The notes below the pieces were generated by a model that saw only the letters and a list, made by a program, of their open reading frames with translations, had not been told where the DNA came from and made no database searches. This document shows positions 8,567-17,216 of a stretch of 64,000 nucleotides of DNA, piece after piece. The translations under genes and the position numbers were made by a program. This stretch comes from Lichenibacterium minor (GTDB taxonomy: Bacteria; Pseudomonadota; Alphaproteobacteria; Rhizobiales; Beijerinckiaceae). Numbering within the stretch: position 1 is the stretch's first letter; each line of letters opens with the position of its first letter. The DNA lies in the NCBI RefSeq assembly GCF_004137685.1, contig NZ_QYBB01000002.1:1-64000 (forward strand), written 5' to 3'.

Positions 8567-9031
8567 ATGACGATCAACGATCTCACCGACGTGGGCGCTC
8601 CTTCGTCGTCCAATGACGCCATGAAGACTGGACGACACCTGGCGAATCAGTATTTCGCCTTCATCGGCCCATCGGAGTTTTTCGACCTGATCGACGATGG
8701 CGGAGCCGATGACAAGGCCATCGAACACTTCATAGGATCTCGGAACGACCTGAAGCCGGACACCGACATGGCCGATGGAGGAACCGGCCGCCTTCGTCGC
8801 CGTGCTATCCTCACCGCGGAAGCGAGCGGCGGCGCGGTCCGTCTGGAGCCGCACGGGCCTCATCACCAGACGGCGACCTGTCATCGCCTGAACGGCGGCA
8901 TCGAGCGTCACGTCGCCCCGATCGCGGGCGGGCCATCGCGACATCCTCGTCGTGACCTTTCGCTGCAACTGACCCCGAGGCCGGTCCCCCGGCCGACCGC
9001 TACACCCCTCCGGAAGGCCGCGACGCCGTGA
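8567..9031 (+). CDS. doubtful or degenerate ORF in an AT-richer stretch
   Basis: A 154-codon open frame divergent from the LysR gene. The first 65 residues look protein-like (MTINDLTDVG, then QYFAFIGPSEFFDLIDDGG). The rest turns into Arg/Pro/His-rich sequence typical of random frames in G+C-rich DNA. The frame overlaps the start of the LysE-type gene by four bases. The opposite strand is also open throughout. It could be the remnant of a gene once controlled by the LysR regulator, or non-coding. I do not recognise a family on either strand. Confidence 0.25.
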   Translation: MTINDLTDVGAPSSSNDAMKTGRHLANQYFAFIGPSEFFDLIDDGGADDKAIEHFIGSRNDLKPDTDMADGGTGRLRRRAILTAEASGGAVRLEPHGPHHQTATCHRLNGGIERHVAPIAGGPSRHPRRDLSLQLTPRPVPRPTATPLRKAATP

Positions 9032-9657
9032 ACCAGATCGCCATGATCGCCGCCGTGACGTGGCTGGCGGTGCTCAGTCCCGGCGCCGATTTCGCCGTCG
9101 TCTCCAGGAACAGCTGCCTGTATGGCCGCCGCGCGGGCCTGGCATCGTCGGTCTGCATCTCGATCGCCTGCTGGTTCCACGTCGCCTACGCGGTGTTCGG
9201 CATCGCGGTCCTGCAACGCATCGCCCCTGACGCGCTCGGGATGATCCGCTTCGCCGGCGCGGGCTACCTCGCCTATGTCGGCGTCTCGACCGCGCTTCGC
9301 CCGGCGCAGGCCTTCGACGCGGGAAGCGGCGTCGCGTCGCGTTCGATCGGGCGCGACCTGGCGAACGGCATCCTGACCAACGGGCTCAATCCCAAGACCT
9401 CGATCTTCGTGGTCAGCCTCTACAGTCAGTTCATCGGCCGCGACAGTTCGCTCGCGTATCAGCTGGCTTGGGGCCTGTTCATCTCGCTGTCCCATCTCGG
9501 GTGGTTCAGCGTCGTCGCGGTGTTCCTGTCCCGGCCGGGCGTCCGCCGAGCGGTGATGCGGCGCCAGGGCCTGTTCAACGGCATCATCGGTGTCATCCTG
9601 GTCGCGCTCGGCCTGTCCCTCCTCGTCCTGGACCTCGGTGGGAGACACGGCTCGTGA
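9028..9657 (+). CDS. LysE/RhtB-family amino-acid exporter
   Basis: A 209-residue inner-membrane protein with about six hydrophobic segments and the family hallmark near the N-terminus: AVLSPGADFAVVSRNS, corresponding to the PGP-D region of RhtB/LysE proteins. NGLNPKTSIFVVSLYSQF in the middle matches the conserved N-PK motif. The family exports amino acids such as threonine, homoserine or lysine by proton exchange. Start is GTG at 9028, preceded by a GGAAGG sequence. Its stop overlaps the GTG start of the thrH-like gene (GTGA), so the two are translationally coupled, which favours homoserine/threonine/serine-related substrates. Confidence 0.85.
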   Translation: MNQIAMIAAVTWLAVLSPGADFAVVSRNSCLYGRRAGLASSVCISIACWFHVAYAVFGIAVLQRIAPDALGMIRFAGAGYLAYVGVSTALRPAQAFDAGSGVASRSIGRDLANGILTNGLNPKTSIFVVSLYSQFIGRDSSLAYQLAWGLFISLSHLGWFSVVAVFLSRPGVRRAVMRRQGLFNGIIGVILVALGLSLLVLDLGGRHGS

Positions 9658-10274
9658 CGGGCAAGCCCCATGCCTGCGTGGACCTCGAAGGGGTTCCGGC
9701 CCCCGGGATATGGCCGTTCCTGGCGGATCGTCTCGGCATCGCGGCACTGCGGCCGACCACGCGGGAGGTGGGTGACGATCGCGCCCTCATGGAGCAGCGG
9801 ATCGCCGCGTTGCGGCGGCTCGGGATCACGCTCGCGCGCGTGCTCGCGATCGTTTCCGATCTCCATCCATTCCCGGGGGCGGTCGATGTCCTGAAACACC
9901 TCGCGAGCGTCGCCCGGGTGGTGATCGTCACGGACTCGTTCGATCCCATGAACCGAGCGCTGCTGGATCGACTGCCGTCCGACGCCGTGCTCTGCCACAG
10001 CTTCACCCACGACGAGGCGGGGCTGGTCCGAGGCATGGCGTTCTGGAACGCGCTCGAAGGCAAGCATCTTTGCTTCGACCGGTTCGCGACCGACGGGTCG
10101 CGGACGCTGGCCGTGGGCGATGCCTTGAACGACCTGTCGATGATCCGCCGGGCCAGCGTCGGGGTGCTGTTCAGGCCACCCGCCGTCACACTGGAGAAGG
10201 CAGGTGATGTCGCGGTCGCCCACGACGATGCCGACATCCTGTCGCGCTTCCGCCCGCGGCCGGCCGCGGGCTGA
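9654..10274 (+). CDS. thrH: ThrH-like phosphoserine phosphatase/homoserine phosphotransferase
   Basis: A 206-residue HAD-superfamily protein resembling ThrH of Pseudomonas, which can dephosphorylate phosphoserine and move phosphate to homoserine. The nucleophile motif is DLEGV (Asp10 and Glu12; ThrH has the same D-x-E variant rather than DxD). It is followed by PGIWPFLADRLGI and TTREVGDD, matching ThrH order. The second motif is VTDSF (VSDTF-type) and the metal motif is VGDALNDLSMI. The start is GTG overlapping the exporter stop, with GGGAG upstream. Coupling to a LysE-type exporter suggests serine/homoserine/threonine handling or overflow control. Confidence 0.75.
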   Translation: MTGKPHACVDLEGVPAPGIWPFLADRLGIAALRPTTREVGDDRALMEQRIAALRRLGITLARVLAIVSDLHPFPGAVDVLKHLASVARVVIVTDSFDPMNRALLDRLPSDAVLCHSFTHDEAGLVRGMAFWNALEGKHLCFDRFATDGSRTLAVGDALNDLSMIRRASVGVLFRPPAVTLEKAGDVAVAHDDADILSRFRPRPAAG

Positions 10275-10531
10275 GGTGGCCTCCGGCAGATGCGGCGGGC
10301 CGCCGCCCGAGCCGCCGAGCGCGCGGACGGGCGGGCGGGCCCGCGCGCCTCCGCTTCGCGGCACCGCGCAGGCCGTGGAGCGTCCGAAGGCGGGGAAGGC
10401 ATCCTTAACCGCCGTGCTGTTCCCTGCGCGGGGCGAAGCGCCGTCCATGCGCCGGGACAAGTCGGCCGACCTGATGTAAACCGCGAAACAGCGCCCATCG
10501 GGCGATCTCGTTCGGTTCCATTCGACGGCTG

Positions 10532-13177
10532 ATGATGTTCAACGACCGCTACCACGCAGGCGAATCCGAGGCCCATTGGCAGGCCGTGTGGGCGGAGCGC
10601 CGCTGCTTCGAGGCCTCGAACGCCGACCCGCGGCCGAAATATTACGTGCTGGAGATGTTCCCCTACCCGTCGGGGCGCATCCACATGGGCCATGTGCGCA
10701 ACTACGCCATGGGCGACGCGGTGGCGCGCTTCCGCCGCGCCAAGGGCTTCAACGTCATCCATCCCATGGGATGGGACGCCTTCGGCCTGCCGGCCGAGAA
10801 CGCCGCGATGCAGAACAAGCGGCACCCGGCGGAGTGGACCCACAAGAACATCGACACGATGCGGGCGCAGCTGAAGAGCATGGGCCTGTCGATCGACTGG
10901 GCGCGCGAGGTCGCGACCTGCGACCCCTCCTATTACAAGCAGCAGCAGCGCATCTTCCTGGCCTTCCTGGAGGCCGGCCTGGCGCAACGCAAGACGTCCA
11001 AGGTCAACTGGGACCCGGTCGACAACACCGTGCTGGCCAACGAGCAGGTGGTGGACGGGCGCGGCTGGCGCTCGGGCGCCGTCGTCGAGCAGCGCGAGCT
11101 GACCCAGTGGTTCCTCAAGATCACCGACTACGCGCAGGAGCTCTACGACGGGCTCGACACCCTCACCGAGTGGCCCGACAAGGTGCGCCTGATGCAGCGC
11201 AACTGGATCGGCCGCTCCGAAGGCCTGACGATCCGCTGGCAGCTCGACCCCGCGACCGTGCCCGCCGGCGAAACCGAACTCAGCGCCTACACCACCCGGC
11301 CCGACACGCTGTTCGGCGCGAGCTTCCTCGCGGTCGCGGCCGACCACCCGCTGGCCAGGGCCGCGGCCGCGAAGGACGCGGACCTCGCCGCCTTCATCGA
11401 CGATTGCCGCAAGCTCGGCACCTCCGTGGCGGCGCTGGAGACGGCCGAGAAGAAGGGCTACGACACCGGAATCCGGGCGCGCCACCCCTTCGACCCCGCC
11501 TGGGAGCTGCCCGTCTACGTCGCCAATTTCGTGCTGATGGACTACGGCACCGGCGCGATCTTCGGCTGCCCGGCGCATGACGGGCGCGACCTCGACTTCG
11601 CGCGGCTGAAGGGCCTGCCGGTGACGCCCGTGGTGTGCCCGCCCGGCACCGACCCCGCCGCGCTGGAGATCGGCGACACGCCCTTCACCGAGGACGGCCG
11701 CCTCGTCAACTCGCGCTTCCTCGACGGGCTGACGGTGCCGGACGCCAAGGACGAGGTGGCGCGCCGGCTCGAAGCGGTCGACATCGGGGGCGCCCCACAG
11801 GCCACCCGCCAGGTGAACTTCCGCCTGCGCGACTGGGGCATCTCGCGCCAGCGCTACTGGGGCTGCCCCATCCCCGTGGTGCACTGCCCGTCCTGCGGCG
11901 CCGTGCCGGTGCCGACCGCCGACCTGCCGGTGACGCTGCCCGAGGACGTCGACTTCGACGCGCCCGGCAACATGCTGGACCGCCACCCGACCTGGAAGAA
12001 CGTCCCCTGCCCGGCCTGCGGCGCCGCGGCCCGGCGCGAAACCGACACGATGGACACGTTCGTCGATTCGTCCTGGTACTTCGCCCGCTTCACCGACCCG
12101 TGGAACGACGCGGCCCCGACGACGCCGGGGGTCGCCGACCGCCTGCTGCCGGTCGACCAGTATATCGGCGGCGTCGAGCACGCGATCCTGCACTTGCTGT
12201 ATTCGCGCTTCTTCACCCGCGCGATGAGCCGGGTGGGCCTGCTCAACCTCGACGAGCCGTTCCGCGGGCTCTTCACCCAGGGCATGGTGGTGCACGAGAC
12301 CTACAAGGGGCCGGACGGCGCCTGGGTCAGCCCGGAGGAGATCCGCATCGAGGGCGCGGGCGGCGAGCGCCGCGCCGCGCTGCTGTCCTCGGGCGCCCCC
12401 GTCGCCATCGGGGCGATCGAGAAGATGTCGAAGTCCAAGCGCAACGTCGTCGACCCCGACGACATCATCGGCTCCTACGGGGCCGACACGGCGCGCTGGT
12501 TCATGCTGTCCGACAGCCCGCCGGACCGCGACGTCATCTGGACCGAGGAAGGCGTGCAGGGCTCGGCCAAGTTCGTCCAGCGCCTGTGGCGGCTGGTGGG
12601 CGAGCTGAAGCGCGCCGCCGCGGGCGAGCCGGGCGCCGCGACGGCCCAGACGCCGGACGACGAGGCGCGGGCGCTCGACGTGCGGAAGAGCGCCCACCGG
12701 GCGCTGATCCGCGTCGAGGAGGACCTGGAGCGGCTGCGCTTCAACCGCTGCGTCGCCCACGTCTACGAGCTGGCCAACGCGCTGTCGGCGTCCATCGCGT
12801 CGACCGAGGCGCCGGTGGCCCCGGGTTCGGCGCTGGCCCGCGCCTTCGGCGAAGCGGCCGGGTTCCTCGTGCAGGCGATCGGCCCCTTCATGCCGCATCT
12901 CGCGGAAGCCTGCTGGGCGGAGCTGGGCCACGCCACGCCCGTGGCCGAAACGCCCTGGCCCGCGGCCGACCGCGCGCTGGTGGTCGAGAACACGATCGTG
13001 CTGCCGGTGCAGATCAACGGCAAGCGCCGCGCCGAGGTGACGGTGCCGCGCGACGCCGACGCGAAGGCGGTCGAGGCCGCGGCGCTCGGCTCCGACACGA
13101 TCGTGCAGGCGCTCGACGGGCGCACGCCCAAGAAGGTCATCGTGGTCCCGGGAAGGATCGTCAATGTCGTGGTCTGA
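10532..13177 (+). CDS. leuS: leucyl-tRNA synthetase
   Basis: An 881-residue class I aminoacyl-tRNA synthetase that charges tRNA-Leu in the cytosol. The HIGH-type motif is HMGH (about residues 51-54) after PYPSGR, with the [13 protein letters not shown] region following. The CP1 editing domain (about 220-430) contains [15 protein letters not shown] lies at about 631-636. The anticodon-binding and C-terminal domains complete a normal length. Two ATGs stand in tandem (10532 and 10535); the first is used here. The 3' end overlaps lptE by 14 bases, a common alphaproteobacterial arrangement. I found no T-box or leader peptide in the 257 bases upstream. Confidence 0.98.
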   Translation: MMFNDRYHAGESEAHWQAVWAERRCFEASNADPRPKYYVLEMFPYPSGRIHMGHVRNYAMGDAVARFRRAKGFNVIHPMGWDAFGLPAENAAMQNKRHPAEWTHKNIDTMRAQLKSMGLSIDWAREVATCDPSYYKQQQRIFLAFLEAGLAQRKTSKVNWDPVDNTVLANEQVVDGRGWRSGAVVEQRELTQWFLKITDYAQELYDGLDTLTEWPDKVRLMQRNWIGRSEGLTIRWQLDPATVPAGETELSAYTTRPDTLFGASFLAVAADHPLARAAAAKDADLAAFIDDCRKLGTSVAALETAEKKGYDTGIRARHPFDPAWELPVYVANFVLMDYGTGAIFGCPAHDGRDLDFARLKGLPVTPVVCPPGTDPAALEIGDTPFTEDGRLVNSRFLDGLTVPDAKDEVARRLEAVDIGGAPQATRQVNFRLRDWGISRQRYWGCPIPVVHCPSCGAVPVPTADLPVTLPEDVDFDAPGNMLDRHPTWKNVPCPACGAAARRETDTMDTFVDSSWYFARFTDPWNDAAPTTPGVADRLLPVDQYIGGVEHAILHLLYSRFFTRAMSRVGLLNLDEPFRGLFTQGMVVHETYKGPDGAWVSPEEIRIEGAGGERRAALLSSGAPVAIGAIEKMSKSKRNVVDPDDIIGSYGADTARWFMLSDSPPDRDVIWTEEGVQGSAKFVQRLWRLVGELKRAAAGEPGAATAQTPDDEARALDVRKSAHRALIRVEEDLERLRFNRCVAHVYELANALSASIASTEAPVAPGSALARAFGEAAGFLVQAIGPFMPHLAEACWAELGHATPVAETPWPAADRALVVENTIVLPVQINGKRRAEVTVPRDADAKAVEAAALGSDTIVQALDGRTPKKVIVVPGRIVNVVV

Positions 13178-13694
13178 GCGCCTGCCGTCCCGCCTTCTGG
13201 CCTCCGTCCTGCTCGCCGGTGCGGCGGCCGGGCTGGCGGGATGCGTGACGCCCCTCTACGCCAGCCGCGGGGGCGCGCTCGGCGCGGACCTCCGCGCCGT
13301 CGCGGTCGACCCCGTGCCGGACAAGCTCGGCCACTACCTGCGCGACGAGCTCATCACCGACCTGAACGGCACGGGGGCGAAGCCCGCGCCGCGCTTCCGC
13401 CTGCAGCTCGCCACCACCGAGCGCGTGCAGACGGCGCTGATCGACATCACCACCCAGCGCGCCCAGGACGCCAGCGTGGTGACGGACGTGACCTGGACGC
13501 TGCTGCCCATCGAGGGCGGCCCCCCGCTCGCCACGGGCAAGACGACGAGCTTCGCCACCTACGACCGCTCGTCGCAGCGCTTCGCCAACATCCGCGCGGC
13601 GCGCGACGCCGAGATCCGCGACGCCAAGACCCTGGCCGACCAGATCACCACGCAGGTGGCCGCCAAGATCGGCACGCTCCCGCCCGCGCGGTGA
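13164..13694 (+). CDS. lptE: LPS assembly lipoprotein LptE
   Basis: A 176-residue outer-membrane lipoprotein that plugs and helps assemble LptD for lipopolysaccharide insertion. The signal peptide ends in a LAGC lipobox (about residues 24-27), followed by TPLYAS, the usual start of mature rhizobial LptE. The rest is an alpha/beta LptE fold with DELITDLNG and a C-terminal [11 protein letters not shown] helix. It overlaps leuS by 14 bases and is probably translated from the same mRNA. In many alphaproteobacteria holA follows; here a DUF5872 gene follows instead, so holA must lie elsewhere. Confidence 0.9.
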   Translation: MSWSERLPSRLLASVLLAGAAAGLAGCVTPLYASRGGALGADLRAVAVDPVPDKLGHYLRDELITDLNGTGAKPAPRFRLQLATTERVQTALIDITTQRAQDASVVTDVTWTLLPIEGGPPLATGKTTSFATYDRSSQRFANIRAARDAEIRDAKTLADQITTQVAAKIGTLPPAR

Positions 13695-13774
13695 CGGCTG
13701 CGGCATGAGCGCGCCGCCGTTCAACCGGCGGCGGGCTCGCCGCGTTCCCCGCGCGGAAGCCCGAGGAGCCCGCC

Positions 13775-14281
13775 ATGTCGACCACCACCAAGAAGACCGA
13801 CCCCGAACTCTGGGAAAAGGTGAAGGAGGAGGTCACGGAAGGCGACAAGGGCGGCCAGCCCGGCCAATGGTCCGCCCGCAAGGCCCAGATGGCCGTGCAG
13901 GAATACAAGCACGAAGGCGGCGGCTACGAGGGGAAGAAGTCGGAGGACAACCACCTCGTGCAGTGGGAGCGCGAGGACTGGGGCACGAAATCCGGCCACC
14001 CCAGCGGCGAAACCGGCGAGCGCTACCTGCCGGAGGAAGCGCGAAACCACCTGACGGCGGAGGAATACCGCCGCACCTCCGACAAGAAGCGGCGCGACAC
14101 GAAGAAGGGCCGGCAGCATTCCGCCCAGCCGAAGGACGTGGCCGAGAAGACCGCCGCGGCGCGCCACCACGACGGCGGGGACGAGAGCAAGGCGGACCTC
14201 TACAGGCGGGCCCAGGAGAAGAACATCCCCGGCCGCTCCAAGATGAACAAGCAGCAGCTCCGGGACGCCTTGAAGGGCTGA
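13775..14281 (+). CDS. DUF5872 protein with C-terminal SAP/Rho_N-like motif
   Basis: A 168-residue, very hydrophilic Lys/Glu-rich protein. The N-terminal two thirds match the DUF5872 pattern as I recall it: DPELWEKVKEEV, GDKGGQPGQWSARKAQ and YKHEGGGYEGKK. The last 35 residues (SKADLYRRAQEKNIPGRSKM, then KQQLRDAL) form a helix-extension-helix like SAP or Rho_N nucleic-acid-binding motifs. A role in binding DNA or RNA is an inference; the DUF has no established function that I know. A GGAG sequence precedes the ATG. It sits downstream of lptE with an 80-base gap and may have its own promoter. Confidence 0.75.
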   Translation: MSTTTKKTDPELWEKVKEEVTEGDKGGQPGQWSARKAQMAVQEYKHEGGGYEGKKSEDNHLVQWEREDWGTKSGHPSGETGERYLPEEARNHLTAEEYRRTSDKKRRDTKKGRQHSAQPKDVAEKTAAARHHDGGDESKADLYRRAQEKNIPGRSKMNKQQLRDALKG

Positions 14282-14434
14282 AGGGCGATCGCCCGCCGCG
14301 GCGGCCGGACCCGCGGGGATCCCGGGGCGCGCTCCCCCGCCTCCGGGCCCGTCGACGGAGCGCATCCCGCCCCGTCGCGCGCCGGCCCCCGAACCGTGGG
14401 CCCGCCGCTGGAGTCCGAGAAAAACCTATTTTAT

Positions 14435-14448
14435 GGTCTGCGCAGACC
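14435..14448. promoter_or_regulatory. 14-bp perfect palindrome, putative GntR operator for the ytf operon
   Basis: GGTCTGCGCAGACC is a perfect palindrome 74 bases before the binding-protein start. It is flanked by AT-rich sequence that could form the core promoter (CCTATTTTAT before it, CTATGCAT after it). FadR-family GntR repressors commonly bind GT...AC dyads. A FadR/DgoR-like regulator is encoded at the end of this operon, so autogenous cluster control is a reasonable inference. Confidence 0.5.
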
Positions 14449-14522
14449 TGCTATGCATCGGTGAAAGAGAGGGTCGGCGAACGACCTCCACGCGCATCGA
14501 AAACGCCCAGGGGAGGGTCACC

Positions 14523-15488
14523 ATGAACACCAAACTGTTGCTGTCGACCGCGGTCGCCAGCGTCGCGCTGCTCGGCGCTTCCGCCCACGCCGCCGACAAG
14601 ATGACGGTCGGCTTCTCGCAGATCGGTTCGGAATCCGGCTGGCGTGCCGCCGAAACCTCGGTCACCAAGCTCGATGCCAAGAAGCTCGGCGTCGACCTCA
14701 AGTTCTCCGACGCCCAGCAGAAGCAGGAGAACCAGATCAAGGCCGTCCGTTCCTTCATCGCCCAGGGCGTCGACGCGATCTTCATGGCGCCCGTGGTGGC
14801 GACGGGCTGGGACCCGGTGCTGAAGGAAGCCAAGGAGGCCAACATCCCGGTCATCCTGCTCGACCGCACCATCGACACCCAGGACCCGAGCCTCTACCTC
14901 ACCGCCGTCGGCTCGGACACGGTCCACGAGGGTGCCGTCGCGGGCGACTGGCTGGTGAAGACCGCCGCCGGCAAGGCGTGCAACGTGGTCGAGATCGAGG
15001 GCACCGTCGGCTCCTCGCCCGCCACGAACCGCAAGAAGGGCTTCGCCGACGCCCTCGCGGGCCACGACAACGTCAAGGTCATCCGCTCCCAGACCGGCGA
15101 CTTCGTCCGCGCCAAGGGCAAGGAGGTGATGGAAAGCTTCCTCAAGGCGGAGAACGGCGGCAAGGCCATCTGCGCCGTCTACGCCCACAACGACGACATG
15201 GCGGTCGGCGCCATCCAGGCCATCAAGGACGCGGGGCTCAAGCCCGGCAAGGACATCCTGGTCGTGTCGATCGACGGCGTGCCGGACATCTTCAAGGCCC
15301 AGATGGCGGGCGAGTCCAACGCGTCCGTCGAGCTGACGCCCGACATGGCCGGCCCGGCCTTCGCGGCCCTCGCCGCCTTCAAGAAGGACGGCACGAAGCC
15401 GCCCCACTTCATCCAGACCGAGTCGAAGCTGCTTCTGCCCGACACGGCGAAGGCCGAATACGAGAAGAAGAAGGACCTCGGCTACTGA
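14523..15488 (+). CDS. ytfQ: sugar ABC transporter periplasmic binding protein (YtfQ-like)
   Basis: A 321-residue ribose/galactofuranose-class binding protein. A signal peptide ends ASAHAAD (about residues 20-25), and the mature protein starts KMTVGFSQIGSESGWR, very like E. coli YtfQ, which binds galactofuranose. Later motifs include KAVRSFIAQGVDAIFMAPV, ILLDRTID and VYAHNDDMAVGAI. Start chosen at ATG 14523, which places the signal peptide at the N-terminus; an upstream in-frame GTG would bury it. It is the first gene of a four-gene importer and is followed by a strong hairpin that probably allows higher expression than the rest. Confidence 0.9.
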   Translation: MNTKLLLSTAVASVALLGASAHAADKMTVGFSQIGSESGWRAAETSVTKLDAKKLGVDLKFSDAQQKQENQIKAVRSFIAQGVDAIFMAPVVATGWDPVLKEAKEANIPVILLDRTIDTQDPSLYLTAVGSDTVHEGAVAGDWLVKTAAGKACNVVEIEGTVGSSPATNRKKGFADALAGHDNVKVIRSQTGDFVRAKGKEVMESFLKAENGGKAICAVYAHNDDMAVGAIQAIKDAGLKPGKDILVVSIDGVPDIFKAQMAGESNASVELTPDMAGPAFAALAAFKKDGTKPPHFIQTESKLLLPDTAKAEYEKKKDLGY

Positions 15489-15602
15489 TCGGCGGTCCGG
15501 CCCGACGGGCCGGGTCGATCGGCCGACGCGGCCCCGCGCCGCACGGGCGGCGCGGCGGCGAGGGGGTCGCCGGCATCCCCGCCGCCCGGCACGGGATGTC
15601 GG

Positions 15603-15622
15603 GCCGGCCCCGCGGGGCCGGC
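15603..15622. terminator. 20-bp palindrome between binding-protein and ATPase genes
   Basis: GCCGGCCCCGCGGGGCCGGC is a perfect palindrome in the 195-base gap after ytfQ. With no T-run it is more likely an mRNA-stabilising or partial-terminator hairpin than a full terminator. Such hairpins are usual after periplasmic binding-protein genes, raising their expression relative to the membrane components. Confidence 0.55.
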
Positions 15623-15683
15623 GCTTCCGCGATCCGACGGCGACGCAGTCCCGCGCCGCCGTCCCGCGTCCGGGTGGGTGGCG

Positions 15684-17216
15684 ATGACGGATGACACGCG
15701 AAGCGCGGGGGCCGCGCCGGTGCTGCTGGTGCGCGGGCTGTGCAAGGACTTCCCGGGCGTGAAGGCGCTCGACGGGGTGGATTTCACCCTGCGGGCCGGC
15801 GAGGTCCACGCCCTGCTCGGCGAGAACGGCGCCGGCAAGTCGACCCTGATCAAGACCGTGACGGGCGTGCTGCAGCGGGACGGGGGCTCGGTCAGCGTCG
15901 CGGGCCGCGAGATCCACCCGAAGGGCCCGGCCGACGCGCTGGCGGCGGGCATCGGCACCGTGTACCAGGAGGTCAACCTCCTGCCCAACCTGTCGGTGGC
16001 CGAAAACCTGTTCATCGGCCGCCAGCCGCGCCGCTTCGGCCTGGTCGACACGGGCGGCATCCGGCGCCGCGCGACCGGCATCATGCGCCGCTACGGCGTC
16101 GACATCGACGTGCGGCGCTCCCTGTCCGACTTCTCCGTCGCGATCCAGCAGATCGTCGCCATCGCCCGCGCCGTCGACCTGTCGGCGGGCGTGCTGATCC
16201 TCGACGAGCCCACCGCGAGTCTCGACGCCCGCGAAGTCGACCAGCTCTTCGAAACCATGCGGGGGTTGACGGCGCGCGGCATCGGCATCGTCTTCGTCAC
16301 CCACTTCCTCGACCAGGTCTACGCCGTCGCCGACCGAATCACGGTCCTGCGCAACGGCCGCCTCGTGGGCACGCGGGACGCGGCCGACCTGCCCCGCCTC
16401 GACCTCGTGTCGATGATGCTCGGGCGCGAGCTCGAGCGGGCCACCCACCTCGCCCGGCCGGAGCGCCCGGCCGCCGAAGGGCGCGCGCCCTTCGTGTCCT
16501 TTCGCCGCTACGGCCGCCGGGGCCAGGTCGAACCCTTCGACCTCGACGTCGCGCGCGGCGAGATCGTCGGGGTCGCGGGCCTGCTCGGCTCGGGCCGCAG
16601 CGAGACCGCCAAGCTGGCCTTCGGCGCCGAACGGGCCGACAGCGGCGAGGTCCGGGTGGACGGCGCGCCCGTGCGCCTCGCCAGCCCCCGCGACGCCGTG
16701 GCGCTGAGGTTCGGCTTCTGCCCGGAGGAGCGCAAGACCGAGGGCATCGTCGGCGACCTGTCGGTGCGCGAGAACATCGTGCTGGCGCTTCAAGCGCAGC
16801 GGGGCTGGCTGAGCCGCCTCACGCGCGCCGAAGGGGACCGCATCGCCGACGAGTTCATCCGGCGGCTCGACATCCGCACGCGTGACGCCGAAACCCCCAT
16901 CCGCCTCCTGTCCGGCGGCAACCAGCAGAAGGCCGTGCTGGCCCGCTGGCTCGCCACGGCGCCGGAGTTCCTGATCCTCGACGAGCCCACCCGCGGCATC
17001 GACATCGGCGCCCACGCCGAGATCGTCCGCCTGATCGAGGACCTGTGCCGGGCCGGCATGGCGCTCCTCGTGGTGTCGTCGGAGCTCGAGGAGGTCGTCG
17101 CCTACAGCGACCGCATCCGGGTGCTCCGCGACTGCCGCCACGTCGGCGACCTCGTCGGCGACCGGGTCAGCGTGGGCGGCATCATCGAGACCATCGCGTC
17201 CGAGGCCCGCCCATGA
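15684..17216 (+). CDS. ytfR: sugar ABC transporter ATP-binding protein (YtfR-like, two ABC domains)
   Basis: A 510-residue double ATPase of the RbsA/MglA/YtfR class that powers sugar import at the inner membrane. The first domain has Walker A GENGAGKST and Walker B ILIDEP-type ILILDEPTASL. The second has the degenerate GLLGSGRSE loop usual for this class, signature LSGGNQQKA and LILDEPTRGIDIGA. Start chosen at ATG 15684; a GTG six bases upstream is equally possible. Its stop overlaps the first permease gene by ATGA, indicating coupled translation. Confidence 0.92.
   Translation: MTDDTRSAGAAPVLLVRGLCKDFPGVKALDGVDFTLRAGEVHALLGENGAGKSTLIKTVTGVLQRDGGSVSVAGREIHPKGPADALAAGIGTVYQEVNLLPNLSVAENLFIGRQPRRFGLVDTGGIRRRATGIMRRYGVDIDVRRSLSDFSVAIQQIVAIARAVDLSAGVLILDEPTASLDAREVDQLFETMRGLTARGIGIVFVTHFLDQVYAVADRITVLRNGRLVGTRDAADLPRLDLVSMMLGRELERATHLARPERPAAEGRAPFVSFRRYGRRGQVEPFDLDVARGEIVGVAGLLGSGRSETAKLAFGAERADSGEVRVDGAPVRLASPRDAVALRFGFCPEERKTEGIVGDLSVRENIVLALQAQRGWLSRLTRAEGDRIADEFIRRLDIRTRDAETPIRLLSGGNQQKAVLARWLATAPEFLILDEPTRGIDIGAHAEIVRLIEDLCRAGMALLVVSSELEEVVAYSDRIRVLRDCRHVGDLVGDRVSVGGIIETIASEARP

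Noticed and set aside
10275..10531. Possible T-box or leader peptide before leuS
   Set aside because: No T-box sequence, specifier-like stem or Leu-rich short ORF is visible, and T-boxes are rare in alphaproteobacteria.
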